A stretch of DNA of 58,476 nucleotides from Alloprevotella sp. (GTDB taxonomy: Bacteria > Bacteroidota > Bacteroidia > Bacteroidales > Bacteroidaceae), in contig JAFUXE010000003.1 in NCBI GenBank assembly GCA_017477205.1, positions 1-58,476 of the forward strand, in the 5' to 3' direction. Made by a program: the position numbers and the translations under genes. The notes beneath the pieces were generated by a model. It had not been told where the DNA came from, did not search any database, and was given only the letters and a program-made list of their open reading frames with translations. Positions 23,946-31,260 of the stretch are shown here, one piece after another. Numbering within the stretch: position 1 is the first letter of the stretch; each line of letters begins with the position of its first letter.

Positions 23946-25178
23946 ATGGTACTAAACTATATCTGGATAGCTTTTTTCCTGATAGCCTTTGTTATTGCAT
24001 TGGTGAAACTGGTGTTCCTGGGCGACTTCGAAGTGTTTCCCGCCATCATGAACTCCACGTTCGAGACAGCGAAGACAGGTTTTGAAATCTCCATCGGCCT
24101 CACAGGCGTGCTCTCGCTGTGGCTCGGTGTGATGAAAGTGGGCGAAAGGGGAGGCGTCGTGAACGTACTGGCACGGGGACTGACGCCGCTCTTCTCGAAA
24201 CTCTTTCCCGACATCCCAAAGGGGCACCCCGTCTATGGCAACATCTTCATGAACATCGCCGCTAACATGCTGGGCCTTGACAACGCCGCCACGCCGCTCG
24301 GCCTGAAGGCGATGGAAGGTCTGCAAGAGCTGAACACGAAGAAGGACACGGCCTCGAACCCGATGATCATGTTCCTCGTGCTGAACACGAGCGGGTTGAC
24401 GCTGATTCCCGTTTCCATCATGACGTACCGCTTCCAGCAGGGCGCGGCCAACCCGACGGATATCTTCGTACCCATCCTCATTGCCACGTTCGCGGCCACG
24501 CTTGTGGGCATCATCGTCACGAGTCTCTACCAGCGCATAAATCTCTTCTCGCGCACGCTGCTGCTCACGCTGGGCGGCGCCTCGCTCCTCGTGGCTGCGA
24601 TGTGCTGGGGATTCAGCCAGATGGACGCCTGGATGATGGACGTCGTTGGGAGTAGCGTCGCCAACGTGATGCTCTTCAGCATCATCATCCTGTTCATTCT
24701 GGCCGGCATGCGAAAGAAGGTGAATGTCTATGACACCTTCATCGAGGGAGCCAAAGAAGGCTTCGACACGGCGGTGCGCATTATTCCGTACCTCATCGCC
24801 ATCCTCGTCTCCATCGGCGTGTTCCGCGCGGCGGGTGCCATGGACTGGCTCGTTGACGGTATCGCATGGTTGGTAGCACAGACGGGAATGGACTCCGACT
24901 GGGTGGCAGCCCTGCCGACGGCACTCATGAAGCCCCTCTCGGGTAGCGGGGCGCGCGGCATGATGGTCGATGCCATGACCACCTACGGCGCGGACTCCTT
25001 CGTGGGGCGCCTGGCCTGCATCTTCCAGGGCTCTACTGACACAACATTCTACATCCTTGCCGTCTATTTCGGAGCCGTGGGCATCCGCAAGACGCGCCAC
25101 GCCGTCGCCTGCGGTCTGCTGGCCGACCTGGCGGGAATACTTGCCGCCATTGGCGTCTGCTATCTGTTCTTCTCCTAA
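23946..25178 (+). CDS. SpmA-SpmB-like membrane protein with two nucleoside-recognition (Gate) domains
   Basis: The 410-residue protein is almost wholly hydrophobic with about ten transmembrane segments. Residues 1-190 match the SpmA-type half (FETAKTGFEISIGLTGVLSL, NMLGLDNAATPLGLKAM) and residues about 215-410 the SpmB-type half (GAKEGFDTAVRIIPYLIAIL, MKPLSGSGARGMMVDAMTTY, STDTTFYILAVYFGAVGI). Both halves are Gate (nucleoside-recognition) domains; the two genes are separate in spore formers and fused in many Bacteroidota. Transport function is likely but the substrate is unknown. The ATG at 23946 follows a -7 box. Confidence 0.9.
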   Translation: MVLNYIWIAFFLIAFVIALVKLVFLGDFEVFPAIMNSTFETAKTGFEISIGLTGVLSLWLGVMKVGERGGVVNVLARGLTPLFSKLFPDIPKGHPVYGNIFMNIAANMLGLDNAATPLGLKAMEGLQELNTKKDTASNPMIMFLVLNTSGLTLIPVSIMTYRFQQGAANPTDIFVPILIATFAATLVGIIVTSLYQRINLFSRTLLLTLGGASLLVAAMCWGFSQMDAWMMDVVGSSVANVMLFSIIILFILAGMRKKVNVYDTFIEGAKEGFDTAVRIIPYLIAILVSIGVFRAAGAMDWLVDGIAWLVAQTGMDSDWVAALPTALMKPLSGSGARGMMVDAMTTYGADSFVGRLACIFQGSTDTTFYILAVYFGAVGIRKTRHAVACGLLADLAGILAAIGVCYLFFS

Positions 25179-25218
25179 GACCTCCTAATCGCCATAGTTC
25201 CCTTAACGACAACCACGA

Positions 25219-26667
25219 ATGAACCTGAAATCTCTCGCAAAAGACACCGCCATATACGGCCTTTCAAGCATAGTCGGCCGCTTCCTGAACTACCTGCTCG
25301 TGCCGCTCTACACGCATTACATGCCGAAGGAGTCCGGCGACTACGGCGTCAGCACGAACATCTACGCCTATACCGCCCTCATCCTCGTACTCCTCACCTT
25401 CGGCATGGAGACATCGCTCTTCCGCTTCGCCAACGACGAGCGCGAAAAGCCCGACACGGTATTCTCAACCGCTATGGCCGTCGTCGTTCCGCTGACGGCG
25501 GTGTTCCTCCTGCTGCTCTTCGGCTTCATAAGCCCCATCAGCGGAACCTTGGGCTACGCGGCAAATCCGGAATACCTGCTGATGATGGGCGTGGTCGTAG
25601 CTCTCGACGCCTTGCAGGCTATCCCCTTCAGCTATCTGCGATTCCAGAAGCGCGCCGTGCGCTTTGCCGCGCTGAAGCTGCTGTTCATCGTGCTGAACAT
25701 CGGCCTCAACCTCATCTATTTCGTGCTTCTCGGGAAGACTTCCGTGTTCTACGTCTTCTTCATCAACCTGCTCTGCACAAGTTTCATTACGCTCTTCTTC
25801 ATCCCCGACCTTTTCCGCATCCGCTGGAGCTTCGACGGTCGCCTGCTTCGCAGGATTCTCTCCTACTCTTGGCCCATCCTGATTCTCGGCATTGCCGGCA
25901 TCCTGAACCAGGTGGCCGACAAGATTATCTTCCCACTGGTATATCCCGACGAAGCACAGGCAAACGTTCAGCTTGGCATCTACGGAGCCTGCGTGAAGAT
26001 AGCGATGATAATGGCGATGATAACGCAGGCCTTCCGCTATGCCTACGAGCCTATCGTCTTCGCAAAGTCCAAGGATGCCGACAAAGCGGAGTACTACGCT
26101 TCCGCGATGAAGTTCTTCATCATTTTCACGCTCCTGGCATTCCTCTGCGTCGTCGGCTGGATGCCCCTCTTGCAGCACATCATTGGCGAAGCATACCGCG
26201 AGGGGCTCGGCGTTGTGCCCATCGTCATGGCAGCAGAGATTATGATGGGCATCTACTTCAACCTCTCCTTCTGGTACAAGCTCATTGACAAGACCATCTA
26301 CGGAGCCTGGTTCTCACTGGCAGGTTGCATCGTTCTCTTTGCCGTAAACATCCTGCTCATCCCCACCTGCGGCTACTGGGCCTGCGCTTGGGCTGGCGTC
26401 GCAGGCTACGGCACAGCCATGATGCTCTCCTACTTCGTCGGGCAACGCAAGAATCCCATCCCCTACCCCATGAAGAGCATCGCCGCCTACGTCGCTGTCG
26501 CCGCCCTGTTCTTCCTGCTCATGACAGTCATGCCCAAGGATTGGCCAGCATGGCTCCGCATCTCGCTGAACACGCTCCTCATCCTTGCCTTCGTCGCACA
26601 CATCATCTATCACGACCTTCCGCTCCGCAACCTCCCCGTTGTGGGAAAATACTTCAAGCGAAGATAA
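25219..26667 (+). CDS. Oligosaccharide flippase of the MOP (Wzx/RfbX-like) superfamily
   Basis: The 482-residue protein has about fourteen hydrophobic segments. The N-terminus KDTAIYGLSSIVGRFLNYLL with PLYTHYMPKESGDYGVSTNI is typical of the polysaccharide_synt family, which flips lipid-linked oligosaccharides across the inner membrane. The first amphipathic helix and the charged loop VFAKSKDADKAEYYASAM also fit. No sugar transferase gene is beside it, but it could serve the glycan genes at 6.4-12.4 kb. Confidence 0.9.
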   Translation: MNLKSLAKDTAIYGLSSIVGRFLNYLLVPLYTHYMPKESGDYGVSTNIYAYTALILVLLTFGMETSLFRFANDEREKPDTVFSTAMAVVVPLTAVFLLLLFGFISPISGTLGYAANPEYLLMMGVVVALDALQAIPFSYLRFQKRAVRFAALKLLFIVLNIGLNLIYFVLLGKTSVFYVFFINLLCTSFITLFFIPDLFRIRWSFDGRLLRRILSYSWPILILGIAGILNQVADKIIFPLVYPDEAQANVQLGIYGACVKIAMIMAMITQAFRYAYEPIVFAKSKDADKAEYYASAMKFFIIFTLLAFLCVVGWMPLLQHIIGEAYREGLGVVPIVMAAEIMMGIYFNLSFWYKLIDKTIYGAWFSLAGCIVLFAVNILLIPTCGYWACAWAGVAGYGTAMMLSYFVGQRKNPIPYPMKSIAAYVAVAALFFLLMTVMPKDWPAWLRISLNTLLILAFVAHIIYHDLPLRNLPVVGKYFKRR

Positions 26668-26745
26668 TTCAGAATACTCAGAGAACTCAGAGAACTCCGA
26701 ACACTTCGAGCCCTCCCAATCCTCCCAATAAACTCCCAACCTCCC
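26668..26745. repeat. Short direct repeats between flippase and peptidase genes
   Basis: The gap holds repeated phrases of about nine bases (ACTCAGAGA, ACTCAGAGA, ACTCCGAAC) followed by CTCCCAATC, CTCCCAATA and CTCCCAACC. It is low-complexity DNA without a recognisable promoter. Confidence 0.6.
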
Positions 26746-27957
26746 TTGCACCACCAACTCCCCAACGGCCTGCGCATCATCTGCCAACAGAATAGTTCCG
26801 ACGTCGTCTATTGCGGCTACGTCATCGCCGCCGGTACGCGCGATGAGGAGCCGCAGGACACCGGCATGGCGCACTTCCTGGAGCACATGAGCTTCAAGGG
26901 CACGGAGCGCCGCCGCGCCTACCACATCAACAACTACCTCGAACGCGTGGGCGGCGACCTCAACGCTTTCACCAACAAGCAGGAAACCGTTTACCACGCC
27001 ACCGTCCTGCGCCGCGACTTCCCCCGCGCCGCCGAGCTCCTGACGGACATCGTCTTCCACAGCCTCTATCCGCAGCGAGAGATAGACCGCGAGGTGGAAG
27101 TCATCTGCGACGAAATCGACAGCTACCAGGACTCCCCCTCCGAACTTATCTTCGACGAGTTCGAGGCCATGCTCTTCGAGGGCCATCCCCTGGGGCGCGA
27201 CATCCTCGGCCGCAAGGAACGCCTGCGGCAGTACCGCACGGAAGATGCGCGCCGCTACGCCGACCGCTACTACCGCGCCTCGAACGCCACCTTCTTTCTC
27301 TACGGCAACGTGGACTTCCAGCGCGTCGTGCGACGTCTGGAACGCCTGACGGCCGACCTCCCTGCCGCTCCTGTCCTGCGCCGTGACATTCCCCTCCCCG
27401 CCTACCGCCCGCAGACGCGCGAGGTACATCGCGACACCCACCAGGCACACGTCATCGTGGGCGCCCGTGCCGTCGGCGGTTGCGACGAGCGCCGCTTCGC
27501 CCTCAGCCTCCTGAACAACATCCTCGGCGGTCCCGGCATGAACTCCCGGCTGACGGCAAGCCTCCGCGAGCGCGCAGGACTCGTCTATACCGTTGACTCC
27601 TACCTCTACGTCTATCCCGACACCGGCGTCTGGGAGACATACTTCGGCTGCGACAAGGCCGACGTCGCGCGTTGCCTCCGTATGGTGGAGCGCGAACTGC
27701 GCCGTCTCGCGGACGCACCCCTCTCCCCCGCCGCCCTCTCCGCTGCCAAGCAGCAGCTCATCGGACAGATGGGCATCGGTGCCGACAACAACGAGAACTT
27801 CGCCCTCACCCTCGGCAAGACCTTTGCCCACTACGCCGTTGCCTACGACCCCGCAGAAACGGCACGCCGCATCCAAGCCCTCACGGCGCAGCAGCTTCAG
27901 GCTGCCGCCGCCGACTTCTTCCGCCCCGACCGCCTCACTACCTTAGTCTATAAATAA
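26746..27957 (+). CDS. M16 family zinc peptidase
   Basis: The 403-residue protein carries the inverted zinc motif HxxEH in [13 protein letters not shown], the downstream Glu in [17 protein letters not shown], and the second, inactive half-domain from about residue 210 ([40 protein letters not shown] with the substrate-binding R..Y pair). This is the single-chain size of bacterial PqqL/mitochondrial-processing-type M16B peptidases. There is no signal peptide, so it is cytoplasmic as written. The start is TTG at 26746 with no in-frame ATG nearby. It overlaps the Nudix gene by one base. Confidence 0.9.
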   Translation: MHHQLPNGLRIICQQNSSDVVYCGYVIAAGTRDEEPQDTGMAHFLEHMSFKGTERRRAYHINNYLERVGGDLNAFTNKQETVYHATVLRRDFPRAAELLTDIVFHSLYPQREIDREVEVICDEIDSYQDSPSELIFDEFEAMLFEGHPLGRDILGRKERLRQYRTEDARRYADRYYRASNATFFLYGNVDFQRVVRRLERLTADLPAAPVLRRDIPLPAYRPQTREVHRDTHQAHVIVGARAVGGCDERRFALSLLNNILGGPGMNSRLTASLRERAGLVYTVDSYLYVYPDTGVWETYFGCDKADVARCLRMVERELRRLADAPLSPAALSAAKQQLIGQMGIGADNNENFALTLGKTFAHYAVAYDPAETARRIQALTAQQLQAAAADFFRPDRLTTLVYK

Positions 27958-28499
27958 TGCATCCCCTCGCCACCTTCCACTACTGCCCGCGCTGTGGCTC
28001 CTCGCATTTCGCGGAGCACGATGCCCGCGCCAAGCGTTGCGCTGACTGCGGCTTCACCTACTATGCCAACGCCTCCGCCTCCACCGTTGCCGTCATTCTG
28101 CGCCCCTCCCCTGTGGGCGGTGATGCACAGGAACTTCTCGTCGCTCGCCGCGCCTACGAACCCGCACGCGGCACCCTCGACCTCCCCGGCGGCTTCGTGG
28201 ATCCCGGTGAGACCGCCGAGGCAGGCGTCGTGCGCGAAGTGCGCGAGGAAACCGGCGCCGAGGCCACCGTGCGCGAACTCCTCTTCACCATCCCCAACGC
28301 CTATCCCTATAGCGGCCACGTCGTCCACACCTGCGACCTCTTCTTCCGCGTTGACATCCCCGCTGATGCCTCCCTCCATGCCCTCGACGATGCCGCTGAC
28401 CTCTTCTGGCTCCCCCTCGCCGACGTGCGTCCCGAGCATTTCGGCCTCAACTCCATCCGCCAAGGCGTGGAGCGCCTCCTGCACCTCCTGCGCGAATAG
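27957..28499 (+). CDS. Nudix hydrolase with N-terminal zinc ribbon
   Basis: The 180-residue protein begins with a zinc ribbon, YCPRCGSS ... [11 protein letters not shown], then the Nudix fold with the complete box [20 protein letters not shown] followed by ETGAEA. The zinc ribbon plus Nudix layout is that of NudC-like and related enzymes that cleave nucleoside diphosphate derivatives such as NADH or ADP-ribose. It is shorter than full NudC, so the substrate is left open. The start is coupled to the M16 gene. Confidence 0.9.
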   Translation: MHPLATFHYCPRCGSSHFAEHDARAKRCADCGFTYYANASASTVAVILRPSPVGGDAQELLVARRAYEPARGTLDLPGGFVDPGETAEAGVVREVREETGAEATVRELLFTIPNAYPYSGHVVHTCDLFFRVDIPADASLHALDDAADLFWLPLADVRPEHFGLNSIRQGVERLLHLLRE

Positions 28500-28628
28500 T
28501 CCTTGTAAGCAGCCGCCATCCAGGACCACAATAGTTATATACGTACATGCGCGCACGCACGCGAAGGCGGCAGGAAGGCGACAGTAAGATTATTCCTGCA
28601 ATAATTTCTTCTATTTCAAAACAATTCC
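28500..28628. other. Gap between the Nudix gene and the ncRNA promoter
   Basis: GCCGCC (about 28510) and GGCGGC (about 28566) are inverted but no T tract follows. Nothing else is seen. Confidence 0.4.
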
Positions 28629-28636
28629 TATATTTG
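28629..28636 (+). promoter_or_regulatory. -7 box of a candidate non-coding RNA
   Basis: TATATTTG fits the Bacteroidota -7 consensus. TTTC at 28605-28608, 20 bp upstream, is one base from the TTTG -33 element. A perfect hairpin GCGCACAA/TTGTGCGC (28639-28662) followed by seven T begins at the expected start point. Confidence 0.5.
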
Positions 28637-28642
28637 CCGCGC

Positions 28643-29057
28643 ACAATGGTGACGTTGTGCGCACATTTTTTTGCTCAATCGCCTATCGAATCACCACCTC
28701 GAAACGAAGAACGAGCAAAAGCAACGGGCTGCCTTGTAGCCGTTGTAACCAATATCCACTGAGGCTTGCGCATAAACTGCGTGGGCTTTCCCATAGGGTA
28801 TTGGAGGTTTGTGGTGAACCTGATAGGCGTATGGTGAAGACCTACGCTTTTTTCGTGCCCTCCAGTGTGCGTTTAGCAAAGGTTTCCCAATTGCACCAGC
28901 CACCTCGGACCTTCGTCCCTCGGGGCTGACGTACGCTGCGAGGCTCAGTGAAGTTTTTTCTCCGAAAAAAACTTAGAGATTGTTAGTTAGTGTATTAAAA
29001 AGTTTTTGATCTCTAAGATGGAGGGCGGCGCCGTGAGGTGACGCCCTCCGAGTTTTT
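28643..29057 (+). ncRNA. Candidate structured non-coding RNA, unidentified
   Basis: The region between the box at 28629 and a strong terminator at 29020-29057 lacks protein-like frames but is dense in hairpins: TTTTGCTC/GAGCAAAA (about 28669-28719), CAACGG/CCGTTG near 28730, CCAATA/TATTGG (about 28750-28806) enclosing GCGCA/TGCGT and CCC/GGG, GCGTA-GGT/ACC-TACGC (about 28828-28848), CAGCC/GGCTG enclosing GGAC-CTTC-GTCC (about 28899-28930), AAGTTTTTT/AAAAAACTT (28951-28974) and CTTAGAGAT/ATCTCTAAG (28972-29017). The last two overlap and exclude each other. I tested by eye for tmRNA, RNase P RNA and SRP RNA landmarks and found none; 6S RNA cannot be excluded. The exact 5' end is a guess from the promoter. 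Confidence 0.55.
29020..29057 (+). terminator. Rho-independent terminator of the ncRNA candidate
   Basis: GGAGGGCG (29020-29027) pairs with CGCCCTCC (29042-29049), followed by GAGTTTTTA. Confidence 0.88.
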
Positions 29058-29130
29058 ATTGTATCGTAACGAGGAAGGAGAACTGTACGTACAAAGCCCG
29101 GCATATCTTTACGAGCTTATGATACAATAA
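29056..29130. repeat. 14-base inverted repeat with a 47-base centre
   Basis: TTATTGTATCGTAA (29056-29069) and TTATGATACAATAA (29117-29130) pair with one wobble. The centre contains the palindrome TGTACGTACA. It lies just before the 3' end of nfeD and may end its transcript. Confidence 0.6.
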
Positions 29131-29141
29131 AGGGGGGTGCC

Positions 29142-29612
29142 CTACGCTTTGGGCTCTACGAGGATGAGGGCGTCCTGCACGGCGGTGACGACGATGGGGG
29201 TGCCTTCATCGATGAAGTTTCCCGTACTTTTCACCTCGACGGTCTTGCCGTCGATGACGGCATTGCCGATGAGGGCGAGGCGCGTGAGGGCGCGGCCCTC
29301 CTGTCCCGGCTGCACGGAGAGCTGTGCGGCAGTGGCGTTGGTGGAGTCGATGTTGGCCTTGAGTGCCATCTTCTCAAGGGTGCGCGCACGGCTGAGCCAC
29401 CAGATGAGGAGCAGGACGGCGGCGGTGGAGACGAGGAGCGTCACGGTGGCGGTGAAATTGTCGTAGTAGAAGTACACCAGGGAGTCGGCGAGGACGACGC
29501 AGAGGGTGGCGGCGATGCCCGCGATGCCGAAGCCGGGCGTCACGAATACTTCAATGGCGAAGAGCAGCAGGGCGATGCCTGCAATGATGAGGATGAGTAA
29601 GAGTGGTTCCAT
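29142..29612 (-). CDS. NfeD-like membrane protein
   Basis: The 156-residue protein has three hydrophobic segments (residues 4-25, 29-48, 55-74) and a soluble C-terminal OB-fold-like domain (about 95-156, ending VVTAVQDALILVEPKA). The motif EVFVTPGFGIAGIAA is the NfeD signature. NfeD proteins partner with stomatin/flotillin-like membrane proteins in membrane organisation, but no partner is adjacent. It is the third gene of the frr-rsgA unit, 52 bp after rsgA. Confidence 0.88.
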   Translation of the reverse strand: MEPLLLILIIAGIALLLFAIEVFVTPGFGIAGIAATLCVVLADSLVYFYYDNFTATVTLLVSTAAVLLLIWWLSRARTLEKMALKANIDSTNATAAQLSVQPGQEGRALTRLALIGNAVIDGKTVEVKSTGNFIDEGTPIVVTAVQDALILVEPKA

Positions 29613-29664
29613 TTTAGCGCGGGCAGGTTTTGTTATACATTATTCATTAGAGTAATCAGGAGAA

Positions 29665-30597
29665 TTAGAGAGGAGTGCGGTACTTGCCCTCTTCTTCGTC
29701 CTCAAGCATGGAGAGGTATGAGGCGTAGCGCGAAGCGGCAATCTGGCCGCATTCAAGGGCGTGCTGCACGGCGCAGCCGGGCTCGTGGGTATGCGTACAG
29801 TTGTCGAAGCGGCACTCGCGGGAGGTGTGGAAGATTTCGGGGAAGTAGTGCGCAATTTCCTCACGCGCCATGTTGAAGGTACCGAATCCCTTTATCCCTG
29901 GAATGTCGATGAGGCTTCCGCCCTCGGGCAGGGGAAACAGTTCGCTGAACGTCGTGGTGTGCATGCCCGTCTGGTGAGCCTCGGAAATCTCCGCCGTACG
30001 CACGTTAGCCGTCGGTATCAAGGCGTTGAGAAGGGTGGACTTCCCGACGCCGGAGTTGCCGGCTATCAGTGTGCGTTTCCCGCGCAGGTATTCGCGCAGC
30101 GGGGAGAGCGTAGCAGCGTCCAGTGCCGAAATCTCGAACACCTCGTAGCCTATGCGGCGGTACATCTCTGCCAGCGCGGCCTGTTCCTGCCGCTCGGCGG
30201 GGTTGAGCAGGTCGGTCTTGTTGAAGGCGATGGCCGCAGCCACGCGGTAGGCTTCTGCCGAGGCGAGGCAGCGGTCCATGAACGTCGTCGAGGTCTCGGG
30301 TCGCCGCAGCGTTGCCACGAGCAGGCAGGCATCAACGTTGGCGGCCAGTATATGGCTCTGCTTGGAAAGGTTCGAGGCGCGCCGCACGATGAAGTTGCGC
30401 CGCTCCTCGATTTCCGTGATGAAGGCCGACGTGCCGTCGCGGACGATATGCACGCGGTCGCCCACGGCAACGGGGTTCGTGCTGCGTATGCCGCGCAGGC
30501 GAAAGTTTCCCTTCACCTTGCAGGGGACGCGCTCCCCGTCGTCCGTCAGCACATCATACCAGCTGCCGGTGCTGCGCACGACGAGCCCCCAAATCAT
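29665..30597 (-). CDS. rsgA: Small ribosomal subunit biogenesis GTPase RsgA
   Basis: The 310-residue protein has an N-terminal OB fold (MIWGLVVRSTGSWYDVLTDD) and a circularly permuted GTPase domain in the order G4 (AFNKTDLLN), G1 (IAGNSGVGKSTLLNALIP), G3 (DIPGIKGFG), and a C-terminal zinc site (CRFDNCTHTHEPGCAV). RsgA acts in late maturation of the 30S subunit. The ATG at 30597 overlaps the stop of frr and gives the usual N-terminus; a longer frame upstream is only frr read in another frame. Confidence 0.95.
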   Translation of the reverse strand: MIWGLVVRSTGSWYDVLTDDGERVPCKVKGNFRLRGIRSTNPVAVGDRVHIVRDGTSAFITEIEERRNFIVRRASNLSKQSHILAANVDACLLVATLRRPETSTTFMDRCLASAEAYRVAAAIAFNKTDLLNPAERQEQAALAEMYRRIGYEVFEISALDAATLSPLREYLRGKRTLIAGNSGVGKSTLLNALIPTANVRTAEISEAHQTGMHTTTFSELFPLPEGGSLIDIPGIKGFGTFNMAREEIAHYFPEIFHTSRECRFDNCTHTHEPGCAVQHALECGQIAASRYASYLSMLEDEEEGKYRTPL

Positions 30598-31154
30598 ACG
30601 GTCATGATTTCCTTGTTCTTCTCCTCCAGGATGCGCTCTATCTCCTTGATCTTCTTGTCGTGAATCTTCTGGAGTTCTTCTTCGGCATCCTTGCGGCTGT
30701 CCTCGGAGAGTCCTTCCTTCTCGGCCTTCTTCAGTTTGTCGATGCCGTCGCGGCGGGCGTTGCGGATGGCCATCTTCGTCTCCTCGGCTTCCTTTCCGCA
30801 CTGCTTCGTGAGCAGCTTACGGCGCTCCTCGGTGAGGGGCGGAATGGAAAGGCGGATGATTTCGCCGTTGTTCTCGGGCATGATGCCGACTTCGGAGTCG
30901 ATGATAGCCTTCTCGATGGGTCGGAACATGGATTTGTCCCAGGGCTTGATGGCGATGGTGCGCGCGTCGGGCGTCGTCACGGAAGCCACGGCGTTGAGGC
31001 CCATCATGGAGCCGTAGGAGTTCACGCGGATGGCATCGAGGATGTGTACGTTAGCCTTTCCGGCACGGATTGTGGCGAGCTTCTCTTCCAGATGGAGGAC
31101 GCTCATGTCCATCTTTTCCTCGCAGTCGGCGAGGCACTGTTTTACGTCAAACAT
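30594..31154 (-). CDS. frr: Ribosome recycling factor
   Basis: The 186-residue protein has the family length. It starts MFDVKQCLADCEEKMDMSVL and contains RAGKANVHILDAIRVNSYGS and the conserved IRLSIPPLTEERRKLLTKQ, then the long C-terminal helix EELQKIHDKKIKEIERILEE. With EF-G it splits post-termination ribosomes. It is the first gene of the frr-rsgA-nfeD unit. Its promoter is at 31190-31221. Confidence 0.96.
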   Translation of the reverse strand: MFDVKQCLADCEEKMDMSVLHLEEKLATIRAGKANVHILDAIRVNSYGSMMGLNAVASVTTPDARTIAIKPWDKSMFRPIEKAIIDSEVGIMPENNGEIIRLSIPPLTEERRKLLTKQCGKEAEETKMAIRNARRDGIDKLKKAEKEGLSEDSRKDAEEELQKIHDKKIKEIERILEEKNKEIMTV

Positions 31155-31189
31155 GGTATAGCTTGTTTTGAGAATTATACTTTCCAGCG

Positions 31190-31221
31190 CGAAAGTATGG
31201 AAAAACTTCGGATTTCGCAAA
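31190..31221 (-). promoter_or_regulatory. Promoter of frr
   Basis: On the minus strand TTTG (31218-31221) is followed after 20 bp by TACTTTCG (31190-31197), one mismatch from consensus. Confidence 0.6.
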
Positions 31222-31260
31222 CATCGCCGTGCGAAATGTGCTTTTTTCGTCGCGGACGCC

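Noticed and set aside
28547..28929. Short reading frames (71 and 90 codons) in the ncRNA gap
   Set aside because: They cross strong hairpins and have basic, Cys-rich compositions unlike any gene nearby; the RNA structure explains the sequence better.
28643..29057. tmRNA or RNase P RNA
   Set aside because: There is no T-arm or tag frame ending in ALAA-stop, and no GAGGAAAGTCC or ACAGAA landmarks on either strand.
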